NCBI RefSeq assembly: GCF_043195125.1
Contig: NZ_JBAFWR010000001.1
Strand: one strand, 5' to 3'
Origin: NCEH01 sp043195125
GTDB taxonomy: Bacteria; Pseudomonadota; Alphaproteobacteria; Rhizobiales; Xanthobacteraceae
DNA length: 64,000 bases
Shown: positions 24,554-33,713 of the stretch, piece after piece
How the letters are laid out: each line of letters starts with the position of its first letter
Position numbering within the stretch: the first letter of the stretch is position 1
Position numbers and translations under genes: made by a program
Notes under the pieces: generated by a model
Database searches by the model: none
The model's input: only the letters and a program-made list of their open reading frames with translations
What the model was told of the DNA's origin: nothing

Positions 24554-26881
24554 TCAGTTCCGCAACGGGCGGCCGGTTTCCAGCGTGTGCTCGATGCGGG
24601 CGAGGGTGGCGTTGGTCTTGATGAGGCGCATGAAGTTCGCCAGCTCCAGCTCCAGCACCTGGGCTTCCGTCACCGGCTCGATATGGTCCGCCTTGCCGCC
24701 GGACAGCACCTCGGCCAGCGCGCCGGCCACCACCAGGTCGTGCTTGGTGGCCATGCCGCGCCGGTGGAAGCCTTCCGCCGCCATCACCAGTGCGGTCTTG
24801 CCAGAGGGGCCGGGCAAGGTGAGGTCTTTGGGCTTGGGCGGCACGTAGTTTTCTGCCAGCGCCAGGGCCTTGGCCTTGGCATCCGCCAGCAGGCGATCGC
24901 GGTTCATGGTGATGCCGTCGCTGTCGCGCAGGAACAGATATTCCTTCGCCTCGGCGGCGGACTTGGAGACGGTGGCGACGCTCACCAGCTCGAACACCTT
25001 TGAGGTGGCGGGCATGGGGCCCTTGGGCATGCCCTTGGCGTTCTGCCAGCGAGTCAGCATCTCCTTGCATCCGCCCCAGCCTGGCAGCAGGCCGACACCG
25101 CATTCCACGAGGCCGATATAGCTTTCCGCATGGGCCTGCACCGTATCGGAATGCAGCAGGATCTCGCAGCCGCCGCCGAGGGCCATGCCGGCGGGCGCGG
25201 AGACGACGGGGAAGGGGGCGTATTTGAGGTCCTGATAGGCTTTCTGCCCGGTCGCTACCAGTTTCTCCACCTCGCCGAACGCCGCGATGTTGCAGGCGAA
25301 CAAAGCAAGGCCGAGATTGGCGCCGACGGAAAAGTTCGTGCCCTCGTTATAGATGACGAGCGCCTTGTACTTGTCCTTCACGAGGCGCGTCGCCTTGCCG
25401 AGGAGCGTGATGATGCCTTCGTCCAGCGAATTGCCCTTGCTGGTGAATTCCAGGCACACCACGCCGTCGCCGATATCCCACAGCGCCGCCGAACCGTTCT
25501 TCATCAAGGGCTCGCTGTTGAGCTTGATGTCGGCGAGCAGCAGCACGCCGTCCGGGCGCACCACGTCGTGATAGGCCCCGTCGAGGCCGAGATAGCGCCG
25601 CGTGCCGTTCTCCACCCGATAGAAAGGCTGGGCCTCGGCGCTGGCGAGGAGAGCGGGAATCTCTTCCCCGTCCGCCTTCAGGCGGGCGATGAGGTTGGCC
25701 GCGCCGATCTTGTCGATCAGCTCGAACGGGCCCCATTTCCAATTATAGCCGAGGCGCATGGCCTCATCGATGGCGACCACGTCGTCCGCCGCCTCGCCCA
25801 CCAGACGAGCGGCATAGGAGAGGGTGCGCCCCATCACAGCCCAGGCATAGCGCCCGGCCGCGCCGGGGGCAGAGAGAAGGGCGAGCAGGTCCTTGCCGCC
25901 GCCGTCCTCAAGCTCCGGCAGCGCCGCCTTTTCCTGCGGGCGATACGCGCCGGTGGACAAATCGATGGCTTCCTTCAGCTTGCCGCCGTTCTCGCGGTTC
26001 AGCCGATAGAAGCCGCCCTTGCCCTTGCGGCCCGTGTACCCGGTCTCGATCATGGTCTTGACCAGAGGGATGTCGCGCAGCGTGGCGTGGAAGGGATCGC
26101 TCTTGGGAAGCGCGCGCTCCAGGCTGCCCTGTACATGCGGCATCAGGTCGAGACCGACGAGATCCAGCAGGCCGAAGATGCCGGTCTTGGGAATGCCGAA
26201 CGGACGGCCCATTACGGCGTCCGCCTCTTCCACCTTCAGGCCCTTCTCGATGGCTTCGCCCACCGCGAGGTTCAGCCAATAAGTGCCGAGGCGATTGGCG
26301 ATGAAGCCGGGCGTGTCCTTGCAAGTCACTACCGTCTTGCCGAGCTTCACGTCGGCGAAAGCCGAGACCTTTGCCACCGTGGAGGGATCGGTCTTGGGGC
26401 CGGCGACGATCTCCAGCAGCCGCATGTAGCGCGGCGGATTGAAGAAATGGGTGATGAGGAAATCGCGGGCGAAGCTTTCCGGCAGGCCGGCGGTCAGATC
26501 GGCGAGCGGGATGGTGGAGGTGTTCGAGGACACCGCGCTGCCGGGGGTGCGCGCAGCCTCGATTTTTGCATAGAGCGCCTGCTTGATGTCCAGCCGCTCG
26601 ATCACCGCTTCCACGATCCAATCGCAGGAGGCGAGCTGATCGAGATGATCCTCGGTATTGCCGGGCGTGACCAGCTTTGCCGCGGCCTTGGACATGAAGG
26701 CGGCAGGGTCTGCCTGCAGCAGGCGGGCGATGGCGCCCTCCGCGATGGCATTGCGGTTGGTCGCGCCCTGGGGGACGATGTCCAACAGCAACACCGGGAT
26801 GCCCGCGTTCGCCACATGGGCCGCGATGCCGGCGCCCATGACGCCTGCGCCGATGACGGCGACCTTCTTGATCTCGTTCAT
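24554..26881 (-). CDS. 3-hydroxyacyl-CoA dehydrogenase/enoyl-CoA hydratase, FadN-type domain order
   Basis: The 775-residue bifunctional enzyme performs hydration and the second oxidation of beta-oxidation. The NAD domain comes first, with GAGVMGAGIAAHVANAG at 11-27, then LITHFFNPPRYMRLLEIV and KDTPGFIANRLGTY. The crotonase domain is at the C terminus, with YNEGTNFSVGANLGLALFA and APAGMALGGGCEILLHSD. This order is the reverse of E. coli FadB and matches Bacillus FadN. The start is the ATG giving MNEIKKVAVIG, 14 bases after the thiolase stop. Confidence 0.93.
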   Translation of the reverse strand: MNEIKKVAVIGAGVMGAGIAAHVANAGIPVLLLDIVPQGATNRNAIAEGAIARLLQADPAAFMSKAAAKLVTPGNTEDHLDQLASCDWIVEAVIERLDIKQALYAKIEAARTPGSAVSSNTSTIPLADLTAGLPESFARDFLITHFFNPPRYMRLLEIVAGPKTDPSTVAKVSAFADVKLGKTVVTCKDTPGFIANRLGTYWLNLAVGEAIEKGLKVEEADAVMGRPFGIPKTGIFGLLDLVGLDLMPHVQGSLERALPKSDPFHATLRDIPLVKTMIETGYTGRKGKGGFYRLNRENGGKLKEAIDLSTGAYRPQEKAALPELEDGGGKDLLALLSAPGAAGRYAWAVMGRTLSYAARLVGEAADDVVAIDEAMRLGYNWKWGPFELIDKIGAANLIARLKADGEEIPALLASAEAQPFYRVENGTRRYLGLDGAYHDVVRPDGVLLLADIKLNSEPLMKNGSAALWDIGDGVVCLEFTSKGNSLDEGIITLLGKATRLVKDKYKALVIYNEGTNFSVGANLGLALFACNIAAFGEVEKLVATGQKAYQDLKYAPFPVVSAPAGMALGGGCEILLHSDTVQAHAESYIGLVECGVGLLPGWGGCKEMLTRWQNAKGMPKGPMPATSKVFELVSVATVSKSAAEAKEYLFLRDSDGITMNRDRLLADAKAKALALAENYVPPKPKDLTLPGPSGKTALVMAAEGFHRRGMATKHDLVVAGALAEVLSGGKADHIEPVTEAQVLELELANFMRLIKTNATLARIEHTLETGRPLRN

Positions 26882-26895
26882 CTCTCGCGCTCCGC

Positions 26896-28032
26896 TCAGA
26901 TGCGTTCGAGAACGGTGGCGATGCCCTGTCCGCCGCCGATGCACTGGGTCGCAAGCGCATAGCGCCCGCCCTCGCGCTGGAGCAGCGAAGCCGCCTTGCC
27001 GACGATCCGCGCGCCGGTCGCGCCGAGCGGATGGCCGATGGCGATGGCGCCGCCGTCGATATTGATGGTGTCGTCCCGCAGCCCCAGATCGCTGATGCAG
27101 GCGAGCGCCTGGGACGCGAAAGCTTCGTTCAGCTCGACCACATCGAGGTCGCCGACCTGGATGTTGGAGCGCGCCAGGGCCTTGCGGGTGGCCGCGACCG
27201 GGCCGATGCCCATGATTTCCGGCGCGCAGCCGGCCACCGCAACGCCGCGCAGGCGGGCGAGCGGGGTGAGGCCGTGCTTCTCGGCATAAGCTTCGGTGCA
27301 CACCAGCACGGCGGAAGCGCCGTCGGTGAGCGGCGAGGAGGTGCCGGCGGTCACGGTGCCGTTTTCGTCGAATGCCGGCTTCAGTCCAGCGAAATCCTCG
27401 GCTTTGGCCTCGGTCCGGATGCAGCCGTCCGCATCCACGCTCTTGCCGTTGATGCGGATGTCGACGATCTCATCCTTCAGCCGCCCCTCGGCCTGGGCTT
27501 TCGCGGCCTTCTGCTGGCTCTTGAGGGCGAAGGCGTCCTGGTCGGCGCGGCTGATCTGCCATTTGCGCGCGACATTCTCCGCCGTGTCGCCCATGGCCAT
27601 GTAGGCGGCTGGGTTCTTCTCGTGCAGGGACGGGTTCGGCATGGGGTTGAAGCCGGTCATGGGCACGCGGCTCATGCTCTCGACACCCGCGCATACGAAC
27701 ACCTCGCCGGCGCCCAGCTGGATCTGCCCGGCGGCCATATGAATGGCCTGCATGGAGGAGCCGCAGAAGCGATTCACCGTGACGCCGGCGACTGATTGGG
27801 GCAGGTCGGCGATCATGCCGATCAGGCGCGCCACGTTGAACCCTTGCTCGGCCTCGGGAAAGGCGCAGCCGACGATCAGATCTTCGATATCCTCGGGATT
27901 GACTTTCGAGCGCGCGATCAACTCCCGCACAACCTGGGCGGCCATATCGTCCGGACGGACGCGCGCAAGATCTCCCTTCTTGGCGGGCGCGAAAGGCGAG
28001 CGGGCATAGCCTGCGATAACCACGTTCTGCAT
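26896..28032 (-). CDS. fadA: Acetyl-CoA C-acyltransferase (thiolase)
   Basis: The thiolase cleaves 3-ketoacyl-CoA at the end of each beta-oxidation cycle. The ATG giving MQNVVIAGYARSPF has AGGAG upstream and yields 378 residues. The nucleophile is C90 in VNRFCGSSMQAIHMAAG. The C-terminal residues are in GGAIAIGHPLGATGARI and the second cysteine region CIGGGQGIATVLERI. It is the first gene of the run thiolase, FadN-like, acyl-CoA dehydrogenase, SCP2, with the MerR regulator 241 bases upstream on the same strand. Confidence 0.94.
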   Translation of the reverse strand: MQNVVIAGYARSPFAPAKKGDLARVRPDDMAAQVVRELIARSKVNPEDIEDLIVGCAFPEAEQGFNVARLIGMIADLPQSVAGVTVNRFCGSSMQAIHMAAGQIQLGAGEVFVCAGVESMSRVPMTGFNPMPNPSLHEKNPAAYMAMGDTAENVARKWQISRADQDAFALKSQQKAAKAQAEGRLKDEIVDIRINGKSVDADGCIRTEAKAEDFAGLKPAFDENGTVTAGTSSPLTDGASAVLVCTEAYAEKHGLTPLARLRGVAVAGCAPEIMGIGPVAATRKALARSNIQVGDLDVVELNEAFASQALACISDLGLRDDTINIDGGAIAIGHPLGATGARIVGKAASLLQREGGRYALATQCIGGGQGIATVLERI

Positions 28033-28058
28033 GGGCTCTCCTACCAGATGTCTTTTTT

Positions 28059-28121
28059 GCCGAATGTTCTTATTTGTCGTGTTCGATGATTGGGCGAGCA
28101 CATTAAGGCGCCGAACGTTCG
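28059..28121 (-). promoter_or_regulatory. Repeated GAAYGTTC element upstream of the thiolase operon
   Basis: GCCGAATGTTC at 28059-28069 and GCCGAACGTTC at 28110-28120 are 11-base direct repeats with one mismatch, 51 bases apart; the second lies in the perfect palindrome CGAACGTTCG at 28112-28121. They occupy the expected promoter position of the fatty-acid operon, so they may be regulator sites. The regulator is not identified. Confidence 0.35.
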
Positions 28122-28273
28122 CAAAGGGGCGGGCCGACCTATCAATGCTCGTATCATCTTGGGGCGCGCGGGACGGGTCGAGCGCTGGCGCGGACCGCCC
28201 GATTATGGGGCGTGCTTCGTGACGCCAGATCGACACCCGTCTCGGCGCGGTACGCCGCCGAGAGGCGCGCGCC

Positions 28274-28705
28274 TCAACCGGCGATGCGCTTGGCGGCGAC
28301 TTCCTGCTTCAGGGCCGCCTCGGTCTGTTCCTCGATCTCCTTCAGCTCGACGATCGTTTCCTCCAGGGCCAGGCGCTGGTCCTCCAGCATCTCAAGCCGG
28401 CTGCGAACCTGCTTGAGCAGAAGACGGATCTGCTCGATCTGGGTGGGGTCGACGTCGTAAAGGTCCAGATAGTCCTTGATTTCCCGCAGGCTGAAGCCGA
28501 GCCGCTTGCCGCGCAGAATCAATGCCATCCGTGCGCGGTCCCGCTTGGTATAGACGCGGATGTTGCCGGCGCGGCGGGGGGTGATGAGCCCCTTGTCTTC
28601 ATAGAATCGGATGGTGCGGGCCGTGACGGACAGGTCCCGTGCCAACTCGGTCACGGTGAAAAATGTGTCGGTTATGGCACCCGAGGCGCCGCGCTTAACT
28701 GCCAC
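28274..28705 (-). CDS. MerR-family transcriptional regulator
   Basis: The 143-residue regulator has the MerR winged helix at the N terminus, FTVTELARDLSVTARTIRFYEDKGLITPRRAGNIRVYTKRDRARM, and a long coiled-coil dimerisation helix, about 85-135. The effector end is short, with no metal-binding cysteines. Start is GTG. MerR regulators without metal sites often control branched-chain or fatty acyl-CoA catabolism in proteobacteria. Its position between the thiolase operon and the FadL-type porin gene fits that role. It precedes the thiolase operon on the same strand. Confidence 0.87.
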   Translation of the reverse strand: MAVKRGASGAITDTFFTVTELARDLSVTARTIRFYEDKGLITPRRAGNIRVYTKRDRARMALILRGKRLGFSLREIKDYLDLYDVDPTQIEQIRLLLKQVRSRLEMLEDQRLALEETIVELKEIEEQTEAALKQEVAAKRIAG

Positions 28706-29164
28706 TGTCGCACCCTCACCTATACGTCATCCAACGAACGGCAGGATACATGCTTTAACCTTCGATACAAGCCCCCACCTCCCCGCCCGCCAAGACAAGG
28801 ATTCGTGAGATCCGAAGGCATTATTGCGGCGCACAAGAATCGAGCCGGCGGGCAGAGCAGTGCACAACGCCTTTACCTGAGCGGCGAGGAGGGTTCACGG
28901 AGAAGAAAGGTCAATCGAGCTGTCGCATTGCTGCTGTCAGTCATCGAATTCAACCATCCCGGCTGGAACGTCTGCGGGAAGTGCGTTGCATGTCTGCCAC
29001 AGAGGTGTGGTTTAAGTTGTTTTTGGAGATAATCGGACGCCAGTCTGGTTGACGCCCCCGTTCGAATAGGCATCCTTGTTGACGTATAGGGCATGAGAAG
29101 CACTGATACGTGCGCCGCACAAAAGACGGCATGCCCAATGGGAAACGCAACCTGAGGGGGCATC
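28706..29164. other. 459-base intergenic region, merR-type gene / fadL-type gene
   Basis: No convincing gene is present. CCTATACGTCA at 28719-28729, just upstream of the MerR gene, reappears as its exact reverse complement TGACGTATAGG at 29080-29090 upstream of the porin gene. There it forms the left side of an inverted repeat, ACGTAT at 29082-29087 and ATACGT at 29106-29111. Two TTGACG hexamers, 29049-29054 and 29079-29084, could be -35 elements. These are candidate operator and promoter parts. Confidence 0.45.
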
Positions 29165-30496
29165 ATGTCCAAACGTCACGCTATGGCCCGTACCGGTACC
29201 GCTCTGATGATGCCGGCCCTGCTTCTTGGCGGCGTTTCGACCGCCTCGGCCGGCGGGTTCGGCCTGAGGGAACAAAGCTCCTATTATCAAGGCACGTCGT
29301 TCGCCGGTGACGCCGCGGGCGGGGCGGGCCTTGCGTCCATGTATTGGAACCCGGCGGCCATGAGCTTTTCTCCCGGCCTGTCGGTGGAAGGAAACGTCAC
29401 CTACATTGCGCCCCATGCCTCGATCGACGTGATCGGCGCCCGCAGTGCGCTCGGCACCAATCTCGGCAATGTCGGCGTGGGTGATATCGTCGATAACGGC
29501 ACGCTGCCCACGGGCTATGTCAGCTATGCGTGGGATCGCTGGGCGGTCGGCCTCGCGATCACGTCGCCCTACGGCCTCATCACGGACGCCCCGTGCAATT
29601 GGTCCGGCCGTTATTATGGCTGCTACAGCCGCATCTTCGACATGAACGCCACCGCTTCGGTGGCCTATAAGGTCAACGACTGGCTGACCCTCGGTGGCGG
29701 CGTGGCGGTCAATTACATCGACGCCAAGCTGAACCAGGCGCAGATCCTTACCGGTGCGCCGTCCTATCTTCAGGGGTCCGCCGAAGTGAATGGCGACGAC
29801 ATGGGCGTCGGCTTTACCCTCGGCGCCTTGTTCACCCTGCGCCCCGGCACGACGCTCGGCATCGGCTATCGCTCGGCCATCGACCAGAATCTGAGCGGCT
29901 CAGTCACGTCGTCGCTGCCCATCGGGGTGATCGCCGGTCAGGCGCCCGCGTCAGCCGGCCTGAACCTGCCGGACCAGATCACCGCCAGCTTGCGCTCGCA
30001 GCTCGATCCGCGCTGGACCGTGCTGGGTACGGTTGAATGGACCAATTGGTCCAACCTTCAGCAATTGGTCATCCAGCCGAACAGCGCGGTGCCTTCGGCC
30101 CCCTCGATCCTCTCTCTGCATTGGCAGGACGGCTGGTTCTTCTCTGGCGGCTTCGAGTATCAGTGGGACCCCAAGCTCACCCTGCGCGCCGGTCTTGCTT
30201 ATGAAATCTCGCCGGTCACCGACGAATACCGCACCCCGCGTCTGCCCGACAGCAACCGCCTCTGGCTTTCCGGCGGCTTGACCTATGCGTGGACGGAAAA
30301 TCTGAGCATCGATCTTGCCTATACCCATATCTTCGGCGAAAGCGGCCCGATCAACCTGACCCCGCTGGACACCGCCAATCTCACCCGCGGCGTGCTGGTC
30401 GCCGAAGTCAACAACGCCTACGTGGACATCGTGTCCGTCGGCGTGCGCTACCGCTTCGATACTGTCCCGGTGAAGACCGCCCTCATCACCAAATAG
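29165..30496 (+). CDS. OmpP1/FadL-family outer-membrane fatty acid transporter
   Basis: The 443-residue protein has a signal peptide ending near VSTASAGGFG, then the family signature GFGLREQSSYYQGTSFAGDAAGG and MYWNPAAMSF, with the conserved NPA motif. The rest is a series of alternating beta segments ending with RYRF near the C terminus, as expected of a 14-strand barrel. FadL-type channels take up long-chain fatty acids or other hydrophobic compounds. The acyl-CoA ligase downstream and the MerR/thiolase operon upstream support fatty acids. Confidence 0.92.
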   Translation: MSKRHAMARTGTALMMPALLLGGVSTASAGGFGLREQSSYYQGTSFAGDAAGGAGLASMYWNPAAMSFSPGLSVEGNVTYIAPHASIDVIGARSALGTNLGNVGVGDIVDNGTLPTGYVSYAWDRWAVGLAITSPYGLITDAPCNWSGRYYGCYSRIFDMNATASVAYKVNDWLTLGGGVAVNYIDAKLNQAQILTGAPSYLQGSAEVNGDDMGVGFTLGALFTLRPGTTLGIGYRSAIDQNLSGSVTSSLPIGVIAGQAPASAGLNLPDQITASLRSQLDPRWTVLGTVEWTNWSNLQQLVIQPNSAVPSAPSILSLHWQDGWFFSGGFEYQWDPKLTLRAGLAYEISPVTDEYRTPRLPDSNRLWLSGGLTYAWTENLSIDLAYTHIFGESGPINLTPLDTANLTRGVLVAEVNNAYVDIVSVGVRYRFDTVPVKTALITK

Positions 30497-30653
30497 GTGA
30501 GGGGCGATGTGACCGGGAAAGCGCGTAAGCTTCGCTTTCCCGGCACAATTTCGCTCCATGATGTGCTCGACGGCGTCGCGAGGGGCCGTCGCAAGCAAGA
30601 GAGGCTGGCCCGTTTCACACGGCGTCCGCGCCTCCATCGAGAGGGGAACGTCG

Positions 30654-32303
30654 GTGCTGGATCGCAATCAGGAAGCAGGCATCGCGGTGGGTCCGGTGAC
30701 CGACCTGCTGGACGTGAGCGTGGCCGAGTTCGGCACGCGGGCGGCGATGAATTTCATGGGTCGCAAATGGACCTACGCACAGCTCGGCGCGATGGTCGAT
30801 GCCGCCGCTGCCGGCCTGCAGCGCCTTGGAGTGCGGAAGGAGACGCGGGTCGGCCTGTGTCTGCCCAACACGCCATATTCGGTGATCTTCTATTACGCCA
30901 TCCTGCGCGCCGGCGGCATCGTGGTGAATTTCAGCCCGCTTTACGTCGAGCGGGAGCTGGCCAACCAGATTCGCGATTCCGGCACGACCATCATGGTGGT
31001 TCCGGACCTGAAGGTGATCCATTCCCGCGTCGCGTCGGTGGCCGAAGAATCCGGGCTGAAGACGATCATCGTCTGCCCGTTCGCGAAAATCCTCCCCTGG
31101 CTGAAAGGGCTGCTGTTTCCCCTGCTGCGACGCAAGGACATGGCGGAGTTTTCCCGGGAGGATGGCCGCCACGTCCGTTATCAGGATCTCGTGCATGACG
31201 TGGCGCGGCCGGCGCCGGTATCGGTCGATCCGCTGCGCGATATCGCCGTGCTGCAATATACCGGCGGCACCACGGGCATTCCCAAGGGTGCGATGCTGAC
31301 CCACGCGAACGTGGTCGCGAACGCGCGGCAGGTGAAGGCGCACGTGAACTGCCTGGAAGTCGGCGGCGAGCGGGTGCTGGGCGTGCTGCCCCTGTTCCAC
31401 GTGTTCGCCATGACGACGGTAATGAACATTCCCATCGCCGCCGGCTCAGAAATCATCCTGGTGCCGCGCTTCCATCTGGGCGATCTGTTGGCGACCATCA
31501 CCTCCCAGAAGCCGACCTTGTTTCCCGGTGTTCCGACCATTTACACCGCCATCAACAATGCGCCGGACCTAGCCAAATATGACCTGTCCTCGCTGCGCCT
31601 GTGCATTTCCGGCGGCGCGCCGCTGCCGGGGGAAGTGCGCCATCGCTTCGAGGAACTGAGCGGCTGCAAGCTGGTGGAAGGCTATGGGCTGAGCGAAACC
31701 GCGCCGGTGCTCACCGCCAATCCCCCGCTCGGGCTTATCAAGGATGGTTCGGTCGGCACCGCCGTTCCGGGCACGCAGATCGAGATCCGCGACCTCACCG
31801 ACCCGACACGGCTAATGCCACTGGGTGAAAAGGGTGAGGTCTGTGCGCGCGGGCCACAGGTCATGTCCGGCTATTGGAACCGACCCGAGGAAACCGCCCA
31901 CGCCTTCATCGAAGGTGCCTTCCGCACCGGCGATGTGGGCTATCTCGATGCGGACGGCTATCTGTTCCTGGTGGATCGCATCAAGGATGTGATCCTGTGC
32001 GGCGGCTACAATGTCTATCCGCGTGTGATCGAGGAAGCTCTCTATCTGCATCCCGCCGTCGCGGAATGCGTGGTGATCGCCGTGCCGGACAAATATCGCG
32101 GCCAAAGTCCCAAGGCGTTCGTGACGCTGCGGGCCGAGGCGAGCGCCACGCCCGAGGATCTGCTCGCCTTCCTCACCAAACAGGTGTCGAAGATCGAGAT
32201 GCCGAAGGAGGTGGAAATCCGCGAGACGCTGCCCAAGACCATGGTGGGCAAGCTCTCGAAGAAGGAGCTCGTCGAGGAAGAGCGGCGCAAGAACCTGCCG
32301 TAA
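30654..32303 (+). CDS. Long-chain fatty acid-CoA ligase (AMP-binding)
   Basis: This ATP-dependent ligase activates fatty acids to acyl-CoA. I use the GTG preceded by GAGGGG, giving 549 residues; longer forms start within sequence of no family character. The nucleotide-binding loop is YTGGTTGIPKGAMLTHAN, followed by GYGLSETAP and RTGDVGYLDADGYLFLVDRIKD. The catalytic lysine is in LPKTMVGKLSKKEL near the C terminus. It lies 157 bases after the FadL-type gene and is probably cotranscribed or coregulated with it. Confidence 0.92.
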   Translation: MLDRNQEAGIAVGPVTDLLDVSVAEFGTRAAMNFMGRKWTYAQLGAMVDAAAAGLQRLGVRKETRVGLCLPNTPYSVIFYYAILRAGGIVVNFSPLYVERELANQIRDSGTTIMVVPDLKVIHSRVASVAEESGLKTIIVCPFAKILPWLKGLLFPLLRRKDMAEFSREDGRHVRYQDLVHDVARPAPVSVDPLRDIAVLQYTGGTTGIPKGAMLTHANVVANARQVKAHVNCLEVGGERVLGVLPLFHVFAMTTVMNIPIAAGSEIILVPRFHLGDLLATITSQKPTLFPGVPTIYTAINNAPDLAKYDLSSLRLCISGGAPLPGEVRHRFEELSGCKLVEGYGLSETAPVLTANPPLGLIKDGSVGTAVPGTQIEIRDLTDPTRLMPLGEKGEVCARGPQVMSGYWNRPEETAHAFIEGAFRTGDVGYLDADGYLFLVDRIKDVILCGGYNVYPRVIEEALYLHPAVAECVVIAVPDKYRGQSPKAFVTLRAEASATPEDLLAFLTKQVSKIEMPKEVEIRETLPKTMVGKLSKKELVEEERRKNLP

Positions 32304-32457
32304 TTGTGCGGCGCGCGCCGTCTCCCTGCGCCGAAATGCCTGCCCGGCCTGCGGCGCTGCGGGCTAGGATGGTGGGGGAACGCCCCACTGCCGGTGGCGT
32401 TGCGGAAGCGACGGGATTCGCGCCGCCCGATGACGGACGCCGCAGATGGGGCCGCAC

Positions 32458-33477
32458 ATGAGTTATGAGACGCGCGTTGCGCGCGGGGTGGCGATCGGGT
32501 GTCTCGTGGCCACCGGTTTCCTGATTGCCTGGCTGCTCTCCGATCTGATCCTGCTGATTTTCGCGGCGGTGCTCATCGCCGTCGCCCTGCACGCTTTGGC
32601 CGAGCCGATCGCGCGCGCCACCGCCTTGCCGCAGCGGGCCGCGCTTGCCGTGGCGGGGCTGCTGGTGGCCGTGGCCATCGGGCTCACCCTTTACCTGTTC
32701 GGTAGTCTCATTCGCGCCCAGGTGATGGAACTGGTGCAGCGCCTGCCGCAGGCCTGGGCCGAGTTCCGCGATCGCTTCGGATTGCAAGGCCTGACCGACG
32801 ACCTGATCCGCCATGCGGAAAATGCGGTTCCCTCCGGCACCACCATGCTCACCGCCTTGCGCGGCTTCACCAGCAATGTCGCCAATGTGCTCCTGGGCGT
32901 GTTCCTGATCCTTGCCGGAGGCATCTACCTTGCGATCCAGCCGGGATTGTATCGGTCCGGCATCCTCACGGTCTTTCCCGAAGGCTGGCGCCCGCAGATC
33001 GATTCGGCGCTGGACCGCGCCAATCTTGGATTGCGCAATTTTCTAAAAGCGCAGGTTCTGGCCATGATCTTGGTCGGCGTGCTGAGCGGTGTCGGGCTTT
33101 ACATTATCGGCATTCCTTCCGCGTTCGCGCTTGGCCTGTTTGCCGGGCTGGCGGAATTCGTGCCCATGATCGGGCCGGTGGCGGCAGCAGTGCCCGCGCT
33201 GCTGCTCGCCTTCACCGTCGGCTATGAGGAGGCGGCCTGGACGCTGGCCCTGTTCCTGGTGGTCCAGCAATTGGAGGGCAACGTCATCTCACCCCTGCTT
33301 CAGCAGGAGATGGTTTCGCTTCCTCCCGCGGTCAGCCTGTTCGCCGTGGTGGCGTTCGGCACGCTGCTCGGCCCGCTCGGCGTGCTTCTCGCGACGCCGT
33401 TGACCGTGGTCGTGTTCGCGGTGTGGCGGCGCGACTCCGTCGCGGAGGCTGGCGGGCAGGGCACATCATCCGCCTGA
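32458..33477 (+). CDS. AI-2E family transporter (PerM-like permease)
   Basis: This polytopic inner-membrane protein has about eight helices. It begins VAIGCLVATGFLIAWLLSDLILLIFAAVLIAVALHAL and carries a soluble domain at about 75-140. The C-terminal LFAGLAEFVPMIGPVAAAVPALLLAF and EGNVISPLLQQEMVSLPPAVSLFAVVAFGTLLGPLG are the family hallmarks. The start could also be an ATG four codons upstream. Members export AI-2 or, in other cases, sodium and protons, so the substrate cannot be assigned. It stands as a single gene. Confidence 0.88.
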   Translation: MSYETRVARGVAIGCLVATGFLIAWLLSDLILLIFAAVLIAVALHALAEPIARATALPQRAALAVAGLLVAVAIGLTLYLFGSLIRAQVMELVQRLPQAWAEFRDRFGLQGLTDDLIRHAENAVPSGTTMLTALRGFTSNVANVLLGVFLILAGGIYLAIQPGLYRSGILTVFPEGWRPQIDSALDRANLGLRNFLKAQVLAMILVGVLSGVGLYIIGIPSAFALGLFAGLAEFVPMIGPVAAAVPALLLAFTVGYEEAAWTLALFLVVQQLEGNVISPLLQQEMVSLPPAVSLFAVVAFGTLLGPLGVLLATPLTVVVFAVWRRDSVAEAGGQGTSSA

Positions 33478-33713
33478 GACGAACACCTCATGAAGAGGCG
33501 CGAGCGGCTTGAGCGCGACCTTAAGGCGCGTTTGAAACGCCTGCGCATCGGACGGTTTGCGGTGGCGTGGACGCCGTGTATGTTCGCGCGCCCGTTCTCA
33601 ACATGCCAGCCGGCGCCTCAGCGCTGGCGCGTGCATGATCCAACCTCTTTACGCGGTGCGCTCCGGCGAAGGGACCTTGGGCCCTTGCGGATCGCGCCAG
33701 GGAAAATGCGCGT

